Assembly (NCBI GenBank): GCA_905198295.1
Contig: CAJKBW010000006.1
Span: 1 to 52,655, forward strand
Length of the DNA: 52,655 bases
Reading direction: 5' to 3'
From: an uncultured Oscillospiraceae bacterium
Lineage (GTDB): Bacteria > Bacillota > Clostridia > Oscillospirales > Acutalibacteraceae
Shown here: positions 17,691 through 25,823 of the stretch, piece by piece
Numbering within the stretch: the first letter of the stretch is position 1
How the letters are laid out: each line of letters begins with the position of its first letter
The notes under the pieces: generated by a model
Seen by the model: the letters and a program-made list of their open reading frames with translations, nothing else
The model's database searches: none
What the model was told of the DNA's origin: nothing
Translations under genes and position numbers: made by a program

Positions 17691-18155
17691 TCACTTTTCC
17701 CGCTTTTTATACACAAGCAGCTGCGCGTCCGCACCGTCGTCGCCGTATTCGCTGACCAGCAGGCAGTCCGCGTCCCCCGCCAGCCCGTACCACCGGTCGG
17801 TACCTGTTTTCCGGAGCTGGCTGCCCAAATACAGGTTGTCGTCCTTCAAAAATTTTACAGCCTGTCCGCTTGGAAGCGTATATTCCAGATTGACGAGCGC
17901 CCCCTTGAGCGCATAAAGCGCGTCAAGCCCGGCCAGCTCCGGGATACCAAGTGCGCGGAATTCCGCGATCATCCGCTCCCGCAGTCCGCATGGCAGCTGC
18001 GTGCAGCTTTCGCACCGCCCGCAGCCCGTATCCCGGCAGCACGCCGCCAGCGGGCAGTCGCCGCCGAACGGCCGTCCGTCCGTCGACACGCACCCCGCGC
18101 ATGTATCCTGCAGGCCGCACTGCGTACAGTCCGCACCGCATATGGTCTTTTCCAT
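17691..18155 (-). CDS. Cys-rich DUF3795-like protein
   Basis: 154 residues from MEKTICGADCTQCGL with GGGAGG upstream. The first 60 residues hold many Cys (CGADCTQCGLQDTCAGC, CPLAACCRDTGCGRCESC), as in the DUF3795 family, which probably binds zinc or an Fe-S cluster. The rest (about 75-154) is a small alpha/beta region. Function unknown. Last gene of the minus operon that starts at the 24081-24109 promoter. Between it and that of the next operon (17624-17690) only a weak GC hairpin followed by ATCGATTTTTT is seen. Confidence 0.7.
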   Translation of the reverse strand: MEKTICGADCTQCGLQDTCAGCVSTDGRPFGGDCPLAACCRDTGCGRCESCTQLPCGLRERMIAEFRALGIPELAGLDALYALKGALVNLEYTLPSGQAVKFLKDDNLYLGSQLRKTGTDRWYGLAGDADCLLVSEYGDDGADAQLLVYKKREK

Positions 18156-18212
18156 ATATCCTCCCGCAAATCCGGGGTGCAGGCCGGTACACGCCTTCTG
18201 CACGTCCCGGTT

Positions 18213-18587
18213 TTATTTGCCGGCTTGTCCATGACAGGGACGGCTGAAAAATTCGTCCAGGCTGACCTGCCAAATACCGTCCTGCCGCGTAAACCGCAGC
18301 GCCGTCAGCAGCGTGCACAATTCCTCCGGCGGCCGTACCGCCGCCGCTTCAGCCGCTCCGGCGTTATATCCCGCGTTCATCGCCGCGCGCACCAGCGCCT
18401 CCAGCAGTACCCGGTCGTCCGCCTCGGCCCAAAGCAGTGTCACCCGGCCGCCGCCGAGCGCATACAGCACATAACCGACCGGCCGGCCGGCGCACTCCGC
18501 GATCAGTGCCAGACAGTCCGCCGGCAGCCCATGCTGCCGGCACCAGTCGTTTTTCTCCTCTTTACCGGCCGGAACGATGGTTACCAC
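18213..18587 (-). CDS. Unrecognised small protein downstream of rluB (possible GNAT-like fold)
   Basis: 124 residues from a GTG (VTIVPAGKEEKNDW) with AGGGG upstream. It overlaps the 3' end of rluB by 26 nt in another frame. The central strand-helix pattern (LALIAECAGRPVGYVLYAL ... LLEALVRAAMNAG) resembles part of an acetyltransferase, but no clear acetyl-CoA loop is visible. Codon use fits the neighbours and the coupled arrangement supports a real gene. No function proposed. Confidence 0.6.
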   Translation of the reverse strand: MVTIVPAGKEEKNDWCRQHGLPADCLALIAECAGRPVGYVLYALGGGRVTLLWAEADDRVLLEALVRAAMNAGYNAGAAEAAAVRPPEELCTLLTALRFTRQDGIWQVSLDEFFSRPCHGQAGK

Positions 18588-19359
18588 GGGAATTCCCCTG
18601 CCTTCCCTGCTTGATATAGGCCGCCGCCACCTTTTCCCGCGTTTTCGACGCCAGCAACAGGTCGCGCACCTCATGCGGCTCCAGCTCCCGCCATTTCCCC
18701 GGCGCCAGGCCGCCCAGCCGCACCTTGCCGACCGCCGTACGGCGCAGGCGGGCGACCTCCCAGCCGAGCGCCTCGCACATACGGCGGATCTGCCGGTTGC
18801 GCCCCTCGTACAGCACCACCTGGATTACCGTGCGTTCCGGCTCCTCCAGCAGCACCTCCAGCCGCGCCGGCGCGGTCATCCGGCCGTCCAGCTCAATCCC
18901 TTTGCAGAACCGTTCGATCTGTTCAGGCTGCACTTTTGAATGCAGCGTGACCCGGTAATATTTCGGCACATGCGCCGCCGGGTGCATCATCGCGTTGGCA
19001 AAATCCCCGTCGCTGGTCATCAGCAGCAGGCCTTCCGAATCCTTATCCAGCCGCCCCACCGGGAACACCCGCGCCCCCACATCCTGCACCAGCTCCGCCA
19101 CGCAGCGCCGGCCGCGCTCGTCGCTCATCGTCGTGATATAGCCGCGCGGCTTATTAAGCAGGATGTACCGCGGGATCTCCGCCGGCTCCAGCCGTTTGCC
19201 GCAGACCGTCACAACATCCCGGCGGTCGTCCGCCTTATCCCCCAGCTTTGCCGGGTGGCCGTTGACCTTCACCTTTCCCTGGAGAATCAGCTCCTCCGCC
19301 TTGCGGCGCGACGCCACGCCGCGCTCGGATAGCAGCTTCTGCAGCCTGATCTGTGCCAT
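18562..19359 (-). CDS. rluB: Pseudouridine synthase (RluB/RsuA family)
   Basis: 265 residues from MAQIRLQKLLSERGVASRR, an S4 RNA-binding domain (about 1-60). The catalytic domain has GRLDKDSEGLLLMT (catalytic Asp) and NRQIRRM. Isomerises uridine in 23S rRNA (or 16S, if RsuA-like). AAAGG lies 9 nt upstream of the chosen ATG; a second in-frame ATG three codons earlier overlaps that box. Clusters with scpA/scpB as in Bacillus. Confidence 0.93.
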   Translation of the reverse strand: MAQIRLQKLLSERGVASRRKAEELILQGKVKVNGHPAKLGDKADDRRDVVTVCGKRLEPAEIPRYILLNKPRGYITTMSDERGRRCVAELVQDVGARVFPVGRLDKDSEGLLLMTSDGDFANAMMHPAAHVPKYYRVTLHSKVQPEQIERFCKGIELDGRMTAPARLEVLLEEPERTVIQVVLYEGRNRQIRRMCEALGWEVARLRRTAVGKVRLGGLAPGKWRELEPHEVRDLLLASKTREKVAAAYIKQGRQGNSRGNHRSGR

Positions 19360-19428
19360 CGTTTCCATCCTTTCTGCGCGGACCGGACGCCCCCGCAAAA
19401 CCCTTATCTATCCTTTTATACCGCACCG

Positions 19429-20601
19429 TCACCAAAGCAGGCCCCGCAGCAGCTGCCGCAGACACCGGCCGTAGTGTACACCGTAGCCAGCCACCTCGCG
19501 CGCATCCACCGTATAGGCCGCCGTGAGCGGCAACACCGCCAGCTCCCGTTCCCCCAGCCGGTAATGCACCTCGCCGACCTGTTCCCCCTGCCTCACCGGG
19601 GCGAGTGCAAACGACGGCATTTCCACCCGGATCTCGAGCTGTTCCGCCTCCCCTTTAAGGAGAACCGCCGTCGGCGGCGCTTCGCATTCCAGCTGCACCC
19701 GTGCGGTGCAGCCGCCCGCCACCGGCAGTTCCGGCAGCTCCGGCGCCGGCAGCGTCACCGCTTCGGCCTGCGCAAACCCGTAATCATACAGCGCCATATG
19801 GTCGTTCCAGTCATCGCCGGCGTTGAGGGTCACCGCGATCAGCGTCACCCCATCCCGCCGGGCGGCGGAAACGAGACAGCGCCCCGCTTTCTTGGTGAAG
19901 CCGGTTTTCATGCCGATAGCGTCCGGGTACAGCGTAAGCAGCTTGTTGTGGTTGGACACCTGCACCGCGCGGGGCGGATCGCCGAAATGCACCACCTCCC
20001 GCTTGGAGGCGCAGATAGCCGCCAGTTCTTCGTTTTTCAGTACTTCTGCCGCCAGCAGCGCCATATCGTAAGCGCTCGCGGCATGTCCTTCCGCGTCCAG
20101 CCCGGACGGAGTGACAAAGTGGCTGTCCTTCATCCCGATTTCCTGCGCGCGGGCATTCATCTCCTCCGCAAATGATGGCAGATCGCCGGCAAGCGCAGTC
20201 GCGAGCACATTCGCCGCATCGTTGCCCGACACCAGCAGCAGCCCCACAATCAGATCGTGGATGGTGATCTGATCTCCCTCCCGCAGGCCGAGCGCGGTGC
20301 CCTCCACCAGAACAGCTTCCTTTGTCACCGTCACCACCCGGTCGAGATCCCCGCTTTCCGCCGCGAGCAGGGCGGTCATCAGCTTGGTGGTGCTGGCGAT
20401 GGAGCGCGCGGTATGCGCATCCTTTTCAAACAGCAGACGCCCGGATTCCGGCTCATAGAGCACACAGGATGCCGCCGAAACACCCGGAGCGCCGGACGTC
20501 AAAACCGCCTCCTCCGCCCGAACCATATGTACCGGCGGACATGCCGCCGTCAGGACCGCTGCCATACCGGCGGCCAGCCACCTGCGCCAATTCCTTTTCA
20601 T
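19429..20601 (-). CDS. dacF: D-alanyl-D-alanine carboxypeptidase (DacF/DacB type)
   Basis: 390 residues with an N-terminal signal peptide (about 1-29; basic RNWRR then a hydrophobic core ending VRAEE). Catalytic triad of motifs: STTK (70-73), SGN in LVSGNDAAN, and KTG in IGMKTGFTK. A C-terminal PBP5-like beta domain follows. Trims peptidoglycan stem pentapeptides outside the membrane. Its place beside gerW and scpAB suggests the sporulation paralogue that tunes cortex cross-linking. It lies downstream of a terminator-like hairpin (20739-20778), so it may also have its own promoter; none was clear. Confidence 0.92.
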   Translation of the reverse strand: MKRNWRRWLAAGMAAVLTAACPPVHMVRAEEAVLTSGAPGVSAASCVLYEPESGRLLFEKDAHTARSIASTTKLMTALLAAESGDLDRVVTVTKEAVLVEGTALGLREGDQITIHDLIVGLLLVSGNDAANVLATALAGDLPSFAEEMNARAQEIGMKDSHFVTPSGLDAEGHAASAYDMALLAAEVLKNEELAAICASKREVVHFGDPPRAVQVSNHNKLLTLYPDAIGMKTGFTKKAGRCLVSAARRDGVTLIAVTLNAGDDWNDHMALYDYGFAQAEAVTLPAPELPELPVAGGCTARVQLECEAPPTAVLLKGEAEQLEIRVEMPSFALAPVRQGEQVGEVHYRLGERELAVLPLTAAYTVDAREVAGYGVHYGRCLRQLLRGLLW

Positions 20602-20738
20602 CTTCCGCACCCTTTCCCTGCACACAGACATTGTCCCCGGCAAACAGGGACAGTGCCGAAAGCCTGCCCCTTATCCGCCGGGAGTATCTATCTTTAAATA
20701 TGCAGACGGGTGCGGACACATGTATTCCGGCAGACAAA

Positions 20739-20778
20739 TTCCTGCCGCACCGGCAGAAATCGGACGGTGCGGCAGGAA
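20739..20778 (-). terminator. Terminator-like hairpin between gerW and dacF
   Basis: Perfect 14-bp inverted repeat TTCCTGCCGCACCG / CGGTGCGGCAGGAA with a 12-nt loop, 22 nt after the gerW stop. The T tract that follows on the minus strand is weak (TTTGT). It may be a partial terminator inside the operon. Confidence 0.6.
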
Positions 20779-20800
20779 CTCATCCGGCAGCGGCGCGGCG

Positions 20801-21241
20801 TTATTCTTTGACTTCTTCCGTCGCCACCGTCACGCTGCCGCTTTCGGTTTTCACCGTGGTTTCAGTGCTTTTTTCTTTTTTCTTGCTGAACGCGCCGCTG
20901 ATCTTATCTACCACGTCCGGTACCAGATTTACCAGCTTATCGGTGGTGTCCGGCTTGGCGCTGACCGACAGCAGCCGTACATCGCCATTGGCGATAACCA
21001 GAAACGCCACCGGCGTAATGTTGATGCCCGCGCCACTGCCGCCGCCGAACAGGCCGCTGCCTGTTTTCGACGGCAGGTCGGAACCACCGGAGGCAAAGCC
21101 GTACGACACCTTGGACACCGGAATCAGCACGGTGCCGTCCGGCGTGGTCACCGGATTGCCGATCACCGTATTCGCATCCGCCATTTCCTTGATTTTTTCC
21201 ATCGAAACGCCGAGCAGATTCTGTACATTGTTGTTTTCCAT
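20801..21241 (-). CDS. gerW: Spore protein GerW (YtfJ family)
   Basis: 146 residues. The family signature is clear: an N-terminal helix (NVQNLLGVSMEKIKEM), then GTVLIPVSKVSYGFASGGSD, then a Gly-rich stretch (FGGGSGAGINITPVAFLVI). GerW is a sporulation protein needed for normal germination in Bacillus. The charged tail (SKKKEKSTETTVKTE) is variable. Lies in the scpA-scpB-DUF2953-gerW order usual in Clostridia. Confidence 0.92.
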   Translation of the reverse strand: MENNNVQNLLGVSMEKIKEMADANTVIGNPVTTPDGTVLIPVSKVSYGFASGGSDLPSKTGSGLFGGGSGAGINITPVAFLVIANGDVRLLSVSAKPDTTDKLVNLVPDVVDKISGAFSKKKEKSTETTVKTESGSVTVATEEVKE

Positions 21242-21283
21242 CGCTACACATTCCTTTCTGTATTGCCGGCTGCGGCAAGGCCT

Positions 21284-21940
21284 TTATCCGGCGGCCCCTT
21301 CGGAAGCCGCCTCTTTTGCTGACTCCTGTCTGACAGTATTGACCAGCCAGCGCACCAGTAATCCGACCGCTGCTGCCAGCACCCGCAGCGGCTGCACATG
21401 CGCCCGCAGATCCACCGCTGTGCTGCTTTTTTCCTGAAGGAACCCCGGTTCCACGTCAATCTGTCGGCGGCGCACCTTCATCACCGTTTCGAGCACTGCC
21501 TGCGCGGGATATACGGCGGCGCATATTTTGCCGTAGCGTACCGCCGTATCGGCAGCGTCCTCTCCGACAACGATCAGCCGCACCTGAAGCCGGTCGACCA
21601 CGATCACCCGCAGAGCACGCCGCAGGGCGTCCGCCGCAAGCTTTGCCATCATCTGCAGGTACGCCGCGACCGCCGACACGCCGTCCTCCTTAAACAGTTT
21701 TTCCAGCTGTGGCAGCTTCTCTTCCGTTTCCTTCTTTTTCGCCCCGCGGTGGGCGCGCGCCGCCTTTTTCTTTTCCTTTTTCGCCGGTTTTTCCGGCCGC
21801 GGGTACACGCGCAGCGACACAAAGGCATACCGCACACGCACCTCAAGTTCTTCCCGGAACCGCAGCGAGACGTGCACCGGCAGCAGCAAAAGCAGCAGCA
21901 CAAACGCCAGAATCCCCAGCACGATCCACCACGCTGTCAT
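21284..21940 (-). CDS. DUF2953 membrane protein
   Basis: 218 residues from the ATG giving MTAWWIVLG with GGAGG 7 nt upstream (a GTG two codons earlier is too close to that box). One N-terminal membrane helix (about 4-21), LRFREELEVRVRYAFVSLRVYP, a Lys-rich charged linker (about 50-75), then an amphipathic C-terminal part. Matches DUF2953, which in Firmicutes sits next to gerW/ytfJ and is thought to be sporulation-associated. Biochemical role unknown. Confidence 0.8.
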   Translation of the reverse strand: MTAWWIVLGILAFVLLLLLLPVHVSLRFREELEVRVRYAFVSLRVYPRPEKPAKKEKKKAARAHRGAKKKETEEKLPQLEKLFKEDGVSAVAAYLQMMAKLAADALRRALRVIVVDRLQVRLIVVGEDAADTAVRYGKICAAVYPAQAVLETVMKVRRRQIDVEPGFLQEKSSTAVDLRAHVQPLRVLAAAVGLLVRWLVNTVRQESAKEAASEGAAG

Positions 21941-21975
21941 CCGCACGCCTCCCTTTCCTTTGTTTTATCCGGTTT

Positions 21976-22551
21976 CTAGCCCTTTTCGTTTTCCTCGATA
22001 ACCTCTTCGAGGGTGGTTTCGTTCATCCCGCCGTCCTCGTCCTTCTGCGGCAGCGGCGGCAGCTCGCCGAGTGAGGCAATGCCGAAGCAGCGCAGAAAGT
22101 CCGGGGTTGTCCCATACAGAAGCGGACGGCCCGGCAGCTCCAGCCGGCCCTTTTCCTCGATCAGCTTTTTCTGCACGAGTCCCTGCATGACCGCACCGCA
22201 GTCCACCCCGCGCACCTGGTCGACAAACGCCCGGGTTACCGGCTGGTTATATGCGACGATCGCGAGCACCTCCATCGCCGCCTGCGACAGCGGCGTGTTG
22301 CGCCGGATATCCATCGCCTTGCGCACATATGCGGCATAGTCCTTCGCGGTGCACAGCTGATACGCTTCGCCCAGCCGCACCATCGCGATGCCTCCGCCGC
22401 GGGTATTGATATCGTTTTTCAGATCCTCCGCCAGCCGTTCGGCGGTCTCCTCGTCGAGCTCGAGCGCCTCAGCCAGACGGCCGACGGTCATCGGCTCCCC
22501 CGCCGCAAAGAGGATCGCCTCCATGGCGGCCTGGTACTGCTTGATTTCCAA
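21976..22551 (-). CDS. scpB: Segregation and condensation protein B
   Basis: 191 residues from a TTG giving MEIKQYQAAMEAILFAAGEP, the conserved ScpB start. Two winged-helix domains with LSQAAMEVLAIVAYNQPVTR and GRPLLYGTTPDFL. With ScpA (ending 15 nt upstream) it forms the kleisin complex of SMC condensin and bridges the SMC heads on DNA. An acidic tail (EEVIEENEKG) closes the protein. Confidence 0.94.
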   Translation of the reverse strand: MEIKQYQAAMEAILFAAGEPMTVGRLAEALELDEETAERLAEDLKNDINTRGGGIAMVRLGEAYQLCTAKDYAAYVRKAMDIRRNTPLSQAAMEVLAIVAYNQPVTRAFVDQVRGVDCGAVMQGLVQKKLIEEKGRLELPGRPLLYGTTPDFLRCFGIASLGELPPLPQKDEDGGMNETTLEEVIEENEKG

Positions 22552-22566
22552 CCCGTTTTCACATCC

Positions 22567-23328
22567 TTATTGCCCGGCTTCCGCCTCTTCGGCAAATTTC
22601 AGAATTTCCGCCTCGCTCTCCTCCTGACCGGCAATCATCTCCACTCGCTGGCCGATCCCCTCGCCGTCCACCCGGATACGCCGGGACTTGATCAGCTCCA
22701 GCAGTGCCAGGAATGTCGCCACCAGCTCCGACTTGTTTTCGGCCGCTTCAAACAGTGAGTCATAGGACACCTGCCGGCGCTGATACAGCCGCCGCAGCAC
22801 GAAGACGATTTTCGACGATACCGAGACAATTTTGCGGGAGACAATCCCGCTGAATGCCTGTACCGGCGGCGGCAGACGCCGCTTGCCCCGGCCGGCTGCC
22901 GACAGGTAGGCGTCCAGCAGCATTCCGCGGTCATGGGTCAGGCGGTAGGTGTAGTCCGGCTCGATCTCCTCCGGGTCGCGGATAAACAGATCGCCGCCGA
23001 TATTGTGTGCCGCCAGCCGGCGCGCCGCCTCCTGACAGAGCTGGTATTCGATCAGCTCGCCGGTCAGCTCCCGCTTGAGCTGCTCCGCCTCCTCATGACG
23101 CGGCAGCAGCATCGCAGACTTGATCTCCACCAGCCGCGCCGCCATGTCCAGAAACTCGGTCGCCACATCCAGATCGCTGTCCTGCATGCGCTGGATGTAC
23201 TCCATATATTGTTGGAGCACCTCTGCGATCGGGATATCGTAAATATTCAGTTTGTTTTTCTGCACCAGATGCAGAAGCAGATCCAGCGGCCCTTCAAAAA
23301 CAGGCAGCTTATAGGAAATTACATCCAT
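22567..23328 (-). CDS. scpA: Segregation and condensation protein A
   Basis: 253 residues. Begins with the kleisin signature YKLPVFEGPLDLLLHLV, then IYDIPIAEVLQQYMEYI. The C-terminal winged helix includes LELIKSRRIRVDGEG. Binds the SMC head and neck and scpB, compacting the chromosome. First of the scpA-scpB pair. Confidence 0.94.
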   Translation of the reverse strand: MDVISYKLPVFEGPLDLLLHLVQKNKLNIYDIPIAEVLQQYMEYIQRMQDSDLDVATEFLDMAARLVEIKSAMLLPRHEEAEQLKRELTGELIEYQLCQEAARRLAAHNIGGDLFIRDPEEIEPDYTYRLTHDRGMLLDAYLSAAGRGKRRLPPPVQAFSGIVSRKIVSVSSKIVFVLRRLYQRRQVSYDSLFEAAENKSELVATFLALLELIKSRRIRVDGEGIGQRVEMIAGQEESEAEILKFAEEAEAGQ

Positions 23329-23350
23329 AGTATGTAACGCTCCGGTTCAT

Positions 23351-24025
23351 TTAAATCATCACCAAATGAAAGCCGAACATCCGCAGGATCAGGCCGTAGA
23401 CCGCATTGTGCAGAAAATTCAGCGGGACGTCGAGGATGCCGGTGAACACCACCACCAGCACCACCAGCGTGATCACCTGCTGGTAGCGGTTGACCATAAA
23501 CACCCATTTGTCCGGCAGGACATAGCTGATAATCCGGAAGCCGTCGAGCGGCGGGATCGGCAGCAGATTGAACATCGCCAGACTGATGTTGATGCTTGCA
23601 AACAGTTCGACCAGCCCCATGCGCAGCAGCGTCAGCGTCCACCCGTCCGAAACAAAGATAATCAGTACGCGGTACAGTCCGACGCTCAGGATCGCCATGA
23701 GCAGGTTGGACAGCGGTCCCGCCAGCGCGGTCAGCGCCATCCCCGCCTTCCGATTCTTGAAGTTATAGGGATTAACCGGCACCGGTTTGGCATAACCGAC
23801 GCCGACAAGCAGCATCATCAGCGAGCCGAACGGGTCCATATGCGCCAGCGGATTCATTGTCAGCCAGCCCTGGTATTTCGCCGTTTTGTCGCCGAGCAGA
23901 TACGCCGCGAAGCCGTGCGCCATTTCGTGCACCGGAAACACCACCAGAAGCAGCACCGCATACACGAGAATGGTCATGAGAATGTTCGGCAAGCTCCACC
24001 CGCCGCGCAGAAGTTGCATGAGCAT
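23351..24025 (-). CDS. Site-2 protease family (M50) membrane metallopeptidase
   Basis: 224 residues with about five membrane helices. Zinc motif HEMAHG in VVFPVHEMAHGFAAYLLGD; second motif FNLLPIPPLDG supplies the Asp ligand. This is the short YwhC-type rhomboid-like M50 group commonly found upstream of scpA in Clostridia; the substrate is unknown. First gene of the minus operon, about 55 nt from a strong promoter. Confidence 0.87.
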   Translation of the reverse strand: MLMQLLRGGWSLPNILMTILVYAVLLLVVFPVHEMAHGFAAYLLGDKTAKYQGWLTMNPLAHMDPFGSLMMLLVGVGYAKPVPVNPYNFKNRKAGMALTALAGPLSNLLMAILSVGLYRVLIIFVSDGWTLTLLRMGLVELFASINISLAMFNLLPIPPLDGFRIISYVLPDKWVFMVNRYQQVITLVVLVVVFTGILDVPLNFLHNAVYGLILRMFGFHLVMI

Positions 24026-24080
24026 AAATCTGATTCATCCTTTCCCGGAACCTGCCGCCGATTCCCTGCATATAAAAAAT

Positions 24081-24109
24081 ATTATACCGGAATTTTCCGC
24101 AGATTACAA
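24081..24109 (-). promoter_or_regulatory. Sigma-A promoter of the M50-scpA-scpB-gerW operon
   Basis: Minus strand: TTGTAA (24109-24104), 17 nt, TATAAT (24086-24081). Divergent from the rpmB promoter. Confidence 0.8.
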
Positions 24110-24168
24110 GGCCAAACCCCGTTTACACGTGCGATTGACAGGTTTTTTTCCCGCTGCAAAAAAAACAC

Positions 24169-24197
24169 TTGCTTTTCTCTGGGGAATCTGCTAGAAT
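24169..24197 (+). promoter_or_regulatory. Sigma-A promoter of rpmB
   Basis: TTGCTT (24169-24174), 17 nt, TAGAAT (24192-24197), about 46 nt before the rpmB ATG. Confidence 0.75.
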
Positions 24198-24243
24198 ACA
24201 TCTGTTGTTTTTGGATATCCCTGCCTTAAAGGAGGTGCAGAAG

Positions 24244-24432
24244 ATGGCTAAATGTGATATTTGCGGAAAGAGTGTTACTTTCGGCATCCAGGTTTCCCAC
24301 TCCCATCGTCGTTCCAACCGCACGTGGAAGCCCAACATCCGCCGCGTCAAGGCGGTTGTGGACGGTTCGCCGAAAAGAGTATACGCCTGCACCCGCTGCC
24401 TGCGCAGTGGTAAGGTTACCCGCGCCGTATAA
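24244..24432 (+). CDS. rpmB: Ribosomal protein bL28
   Basis: 62 residues from MAKCDICGK; the start is set by AAGGAGGTG 8 nt upstream. Two CxxC pairs (CDIC, CTRC) mark the zinc-binding C+ form of L28. VSHSHRRSNRTWKPN is the conserved core. Single-gene transcript with its own promoter and terminator. In Bacillus rpmB lies by spoVM; here it is 24 kb away. Confidence 0.95.
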   Translation: MAKCDICGKSVTFGIQVSHSHRRSNRTWKPNIRRVKAVVDGSPKRVYACTRCLRSGKVTRAV

Positions 24433-24447
24433 GACACGCCTTCTGTA

Positions 24448-24480
24448 AGGGCCGCTGATAAAGCGGCCCTTTTTGTTTTT
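24448..24480 (+). terminator. Intrinsic terminator of rpmB
   Basis: AGGGCCGCT / AGCGGCCCT stem (9 bp) with a 5-nt loop, followed by TTTTGTTTTT. Confidence 0.9.
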
Positions 24481-24498
24481 CCTTTTTCCGCTCCCGGC

Positions 24499-24527
24499 TT
24501 GCACCTACGGCTGAAAAGGGATATAAT
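24499..24527 (+). promoter_or_regulatory. Sigma-A promoter of ppa-pncA-pncB
   Basis: TTGCAC (24499-24504), 17 nt, TATAAT (24522-24527), 28 nt before the ppa start. Confidence 0.8.
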
Positions 24528-24555
24528 AAGGAAAATAACGCCAAAAGGAATGGTT

Positions 24556-25104
24556 ATGACGATGAACATCTGGCATGACATCTCCCCGTCGCGCATCCGC
24601 CCCGAGGATTTTACCGCGGTCATCGAAATTCCCAAGGGCGGCAAAAACAAATACGAGATGGACAAGGAAACCGGCCTGCTCCGGCTCGACCGCGTCCTGT
24701 ACACCGCCACCCACTATCCGGCAAACTACGGGTTCATCCCCCGCACCTATGCCGAGGACGGCGACCCGCTCGATGTGCTGGTGCTCTGCCAGGAAAGCAT
24801 CGTCCCCATGACGCTGGTGCGCTGTTATCCCATCGGGGTCATCCAGATGGTGGATGAGGAATCCCGGGACGAGAAAATCATCGCTGTCCCCTTCCGCGAT
24901 CCCTCCCTCTCCTGCTATCACGACATCACTGAGCTGCCCGCGCACACGATGGACGAAATCCAGCATTTCTTTTCGGTATACAAGTCCCTCGAAAACAAGG
25001 AGACGGTCATCAAAGAGGTGCTCGGCCACCGGGAGGCTACCGCCATCATTGACAAGTGCATTCAGGATTACAACACCTATTTCTGCGGCATGCGGCGTTC
25101 CTGA
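24556..25104 (+). CDS. ppa: Inorganic pyrophosphatase (family I)
   Basis: 182 residues from MTMNIWHDISPSRI with AAGGA 6 nt upstream. Hydrolyses pyrophosphate to phosphate. Active-site residues are seen in EIPKGGKNKYEMD, YPANYGFIPRT and the DGDPLDVLVL motif (about 68-77). Sits 26 nt before two NAD-salvage genes. Their nicotinate phosphoribosyltransferase reaction makes pyrophosphate, so the grouping is chemically sensible. Confidence 0.94.
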   Translation: MTMNIWHDISPSRIRPEDFTAVIEIPKGGKNKYEMDKETGLLRLDRVLYTATHYPANYGFIPRTYAEDGDPLDVLVLCQESIVPMTLVRCYPIGVIQMVDEESRDEKIIAVPFRDPSLSCYHDITELPAHTMDEIQHFFSVYKSLENKETVIKEVLGHREATAIIDKCIQDYNTYFCGMRRS

Positions 25105-25130
25105 GCTGCTGCCCGACGGGAGGAATTCCT

Positions 25131-25802
25131 ATGACAGTTATTTCGCACGATATACTGCTGCAACAGGCCGACAGCTGGCTCAGCGACGCTGCCGCGGCGC
25201 AGGTGGCACAGCCTGACCTGCCGCTCGGCAGCTTTGCGCCGGCTTCCACCGCACTGTGCATTCTCGACATGGTCAACGGCTTCGCCGTATCCGGCGCGCT
25301 GGCCAGCCCACGCGTCGGGGCGCTCATCGAACCGATTGCCGTGCTCGCCCGCCGCTGCCGGGAGGTCGGAATGCCGGTGTTCGCCTTTGCGGACACCCAT
25401 ACGCCGGAAAGCCCGGAGCTTTCGAGCTATCCGCCCCACTGCCTGCGCGGCACAGCCGAGGCAGAGGTATGCGCGCCGATCGCAGCAGTGCCCGGACTTG
25501 TCACCTTTGAAAAAAATTCCACCAACGGTTTTCTGGAGGACCCCTTCCGCCGCTGGCTGGAGGACAACCCCGGCATCCGCACGCTGATTGCCGTGGGCGA
25601 CTGCACCGACATCTGCGTATACCAGTTCGCCGTCGCAGCCAAAGCTTATTTCAACACCCGCAACCACGATGCCCGGGTGATCGTGCCGACCGCACTGACC
25701 GACACCTTCGACGCGCCGGGTCATCCGGCCGACCTGCTGAATACGGTATTTTGGCGCTCCATGCAGGACAACGGCGTGGAGCTGTGCCGGCAAATTCTGT
25801 GA
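25131..25802 (+). CDS. pncA: Nicotinamidase-like isochorismatase-family hydrolase
   Basis: 223 residues from MTVISHD with GGGAGG upstream. Catalytic triad candidates: D46 in CILDMVNGF, K128 in FEKNSTNGF and C162 in GDCTDICVYQF. Converts nicotinamide to nicotinate. The family also includes isochorismatases, but the next gene (pncB, 21 nt downstream) uses nicotinate, which makes nicotinamidase the best call. Confidence 0.87.
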   Translation: MTVISHDILLQQADSWLSDAAAAQVAQPDLPLGSFAPASTALCILDMVNGFAVSGALASPRVGALIEPIAVLARRCREVGMPVFAFADTHTPESPELSSYPPHCLRGTAEAEVCAPIAAVPGLVTFEKNSTNGFLEDPFRRWLEDNPGIRTLIAVGDCTDICVYQFAVAAKAYFNTRNHDARVIVPTALTDTFDAPGHPADLLNTVFWRSMQDNGVELCRQIL

Positions 25803-25823
25803 GCATGGAAGGAGATTGACAAC

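Noticed and set aside
17466..17733. Small minus-strand frame upstream of the biotin-enzyme operon
   Set aside because: It crosses the well-formed promoter and has no ribosome binding site or recognisable sequence.
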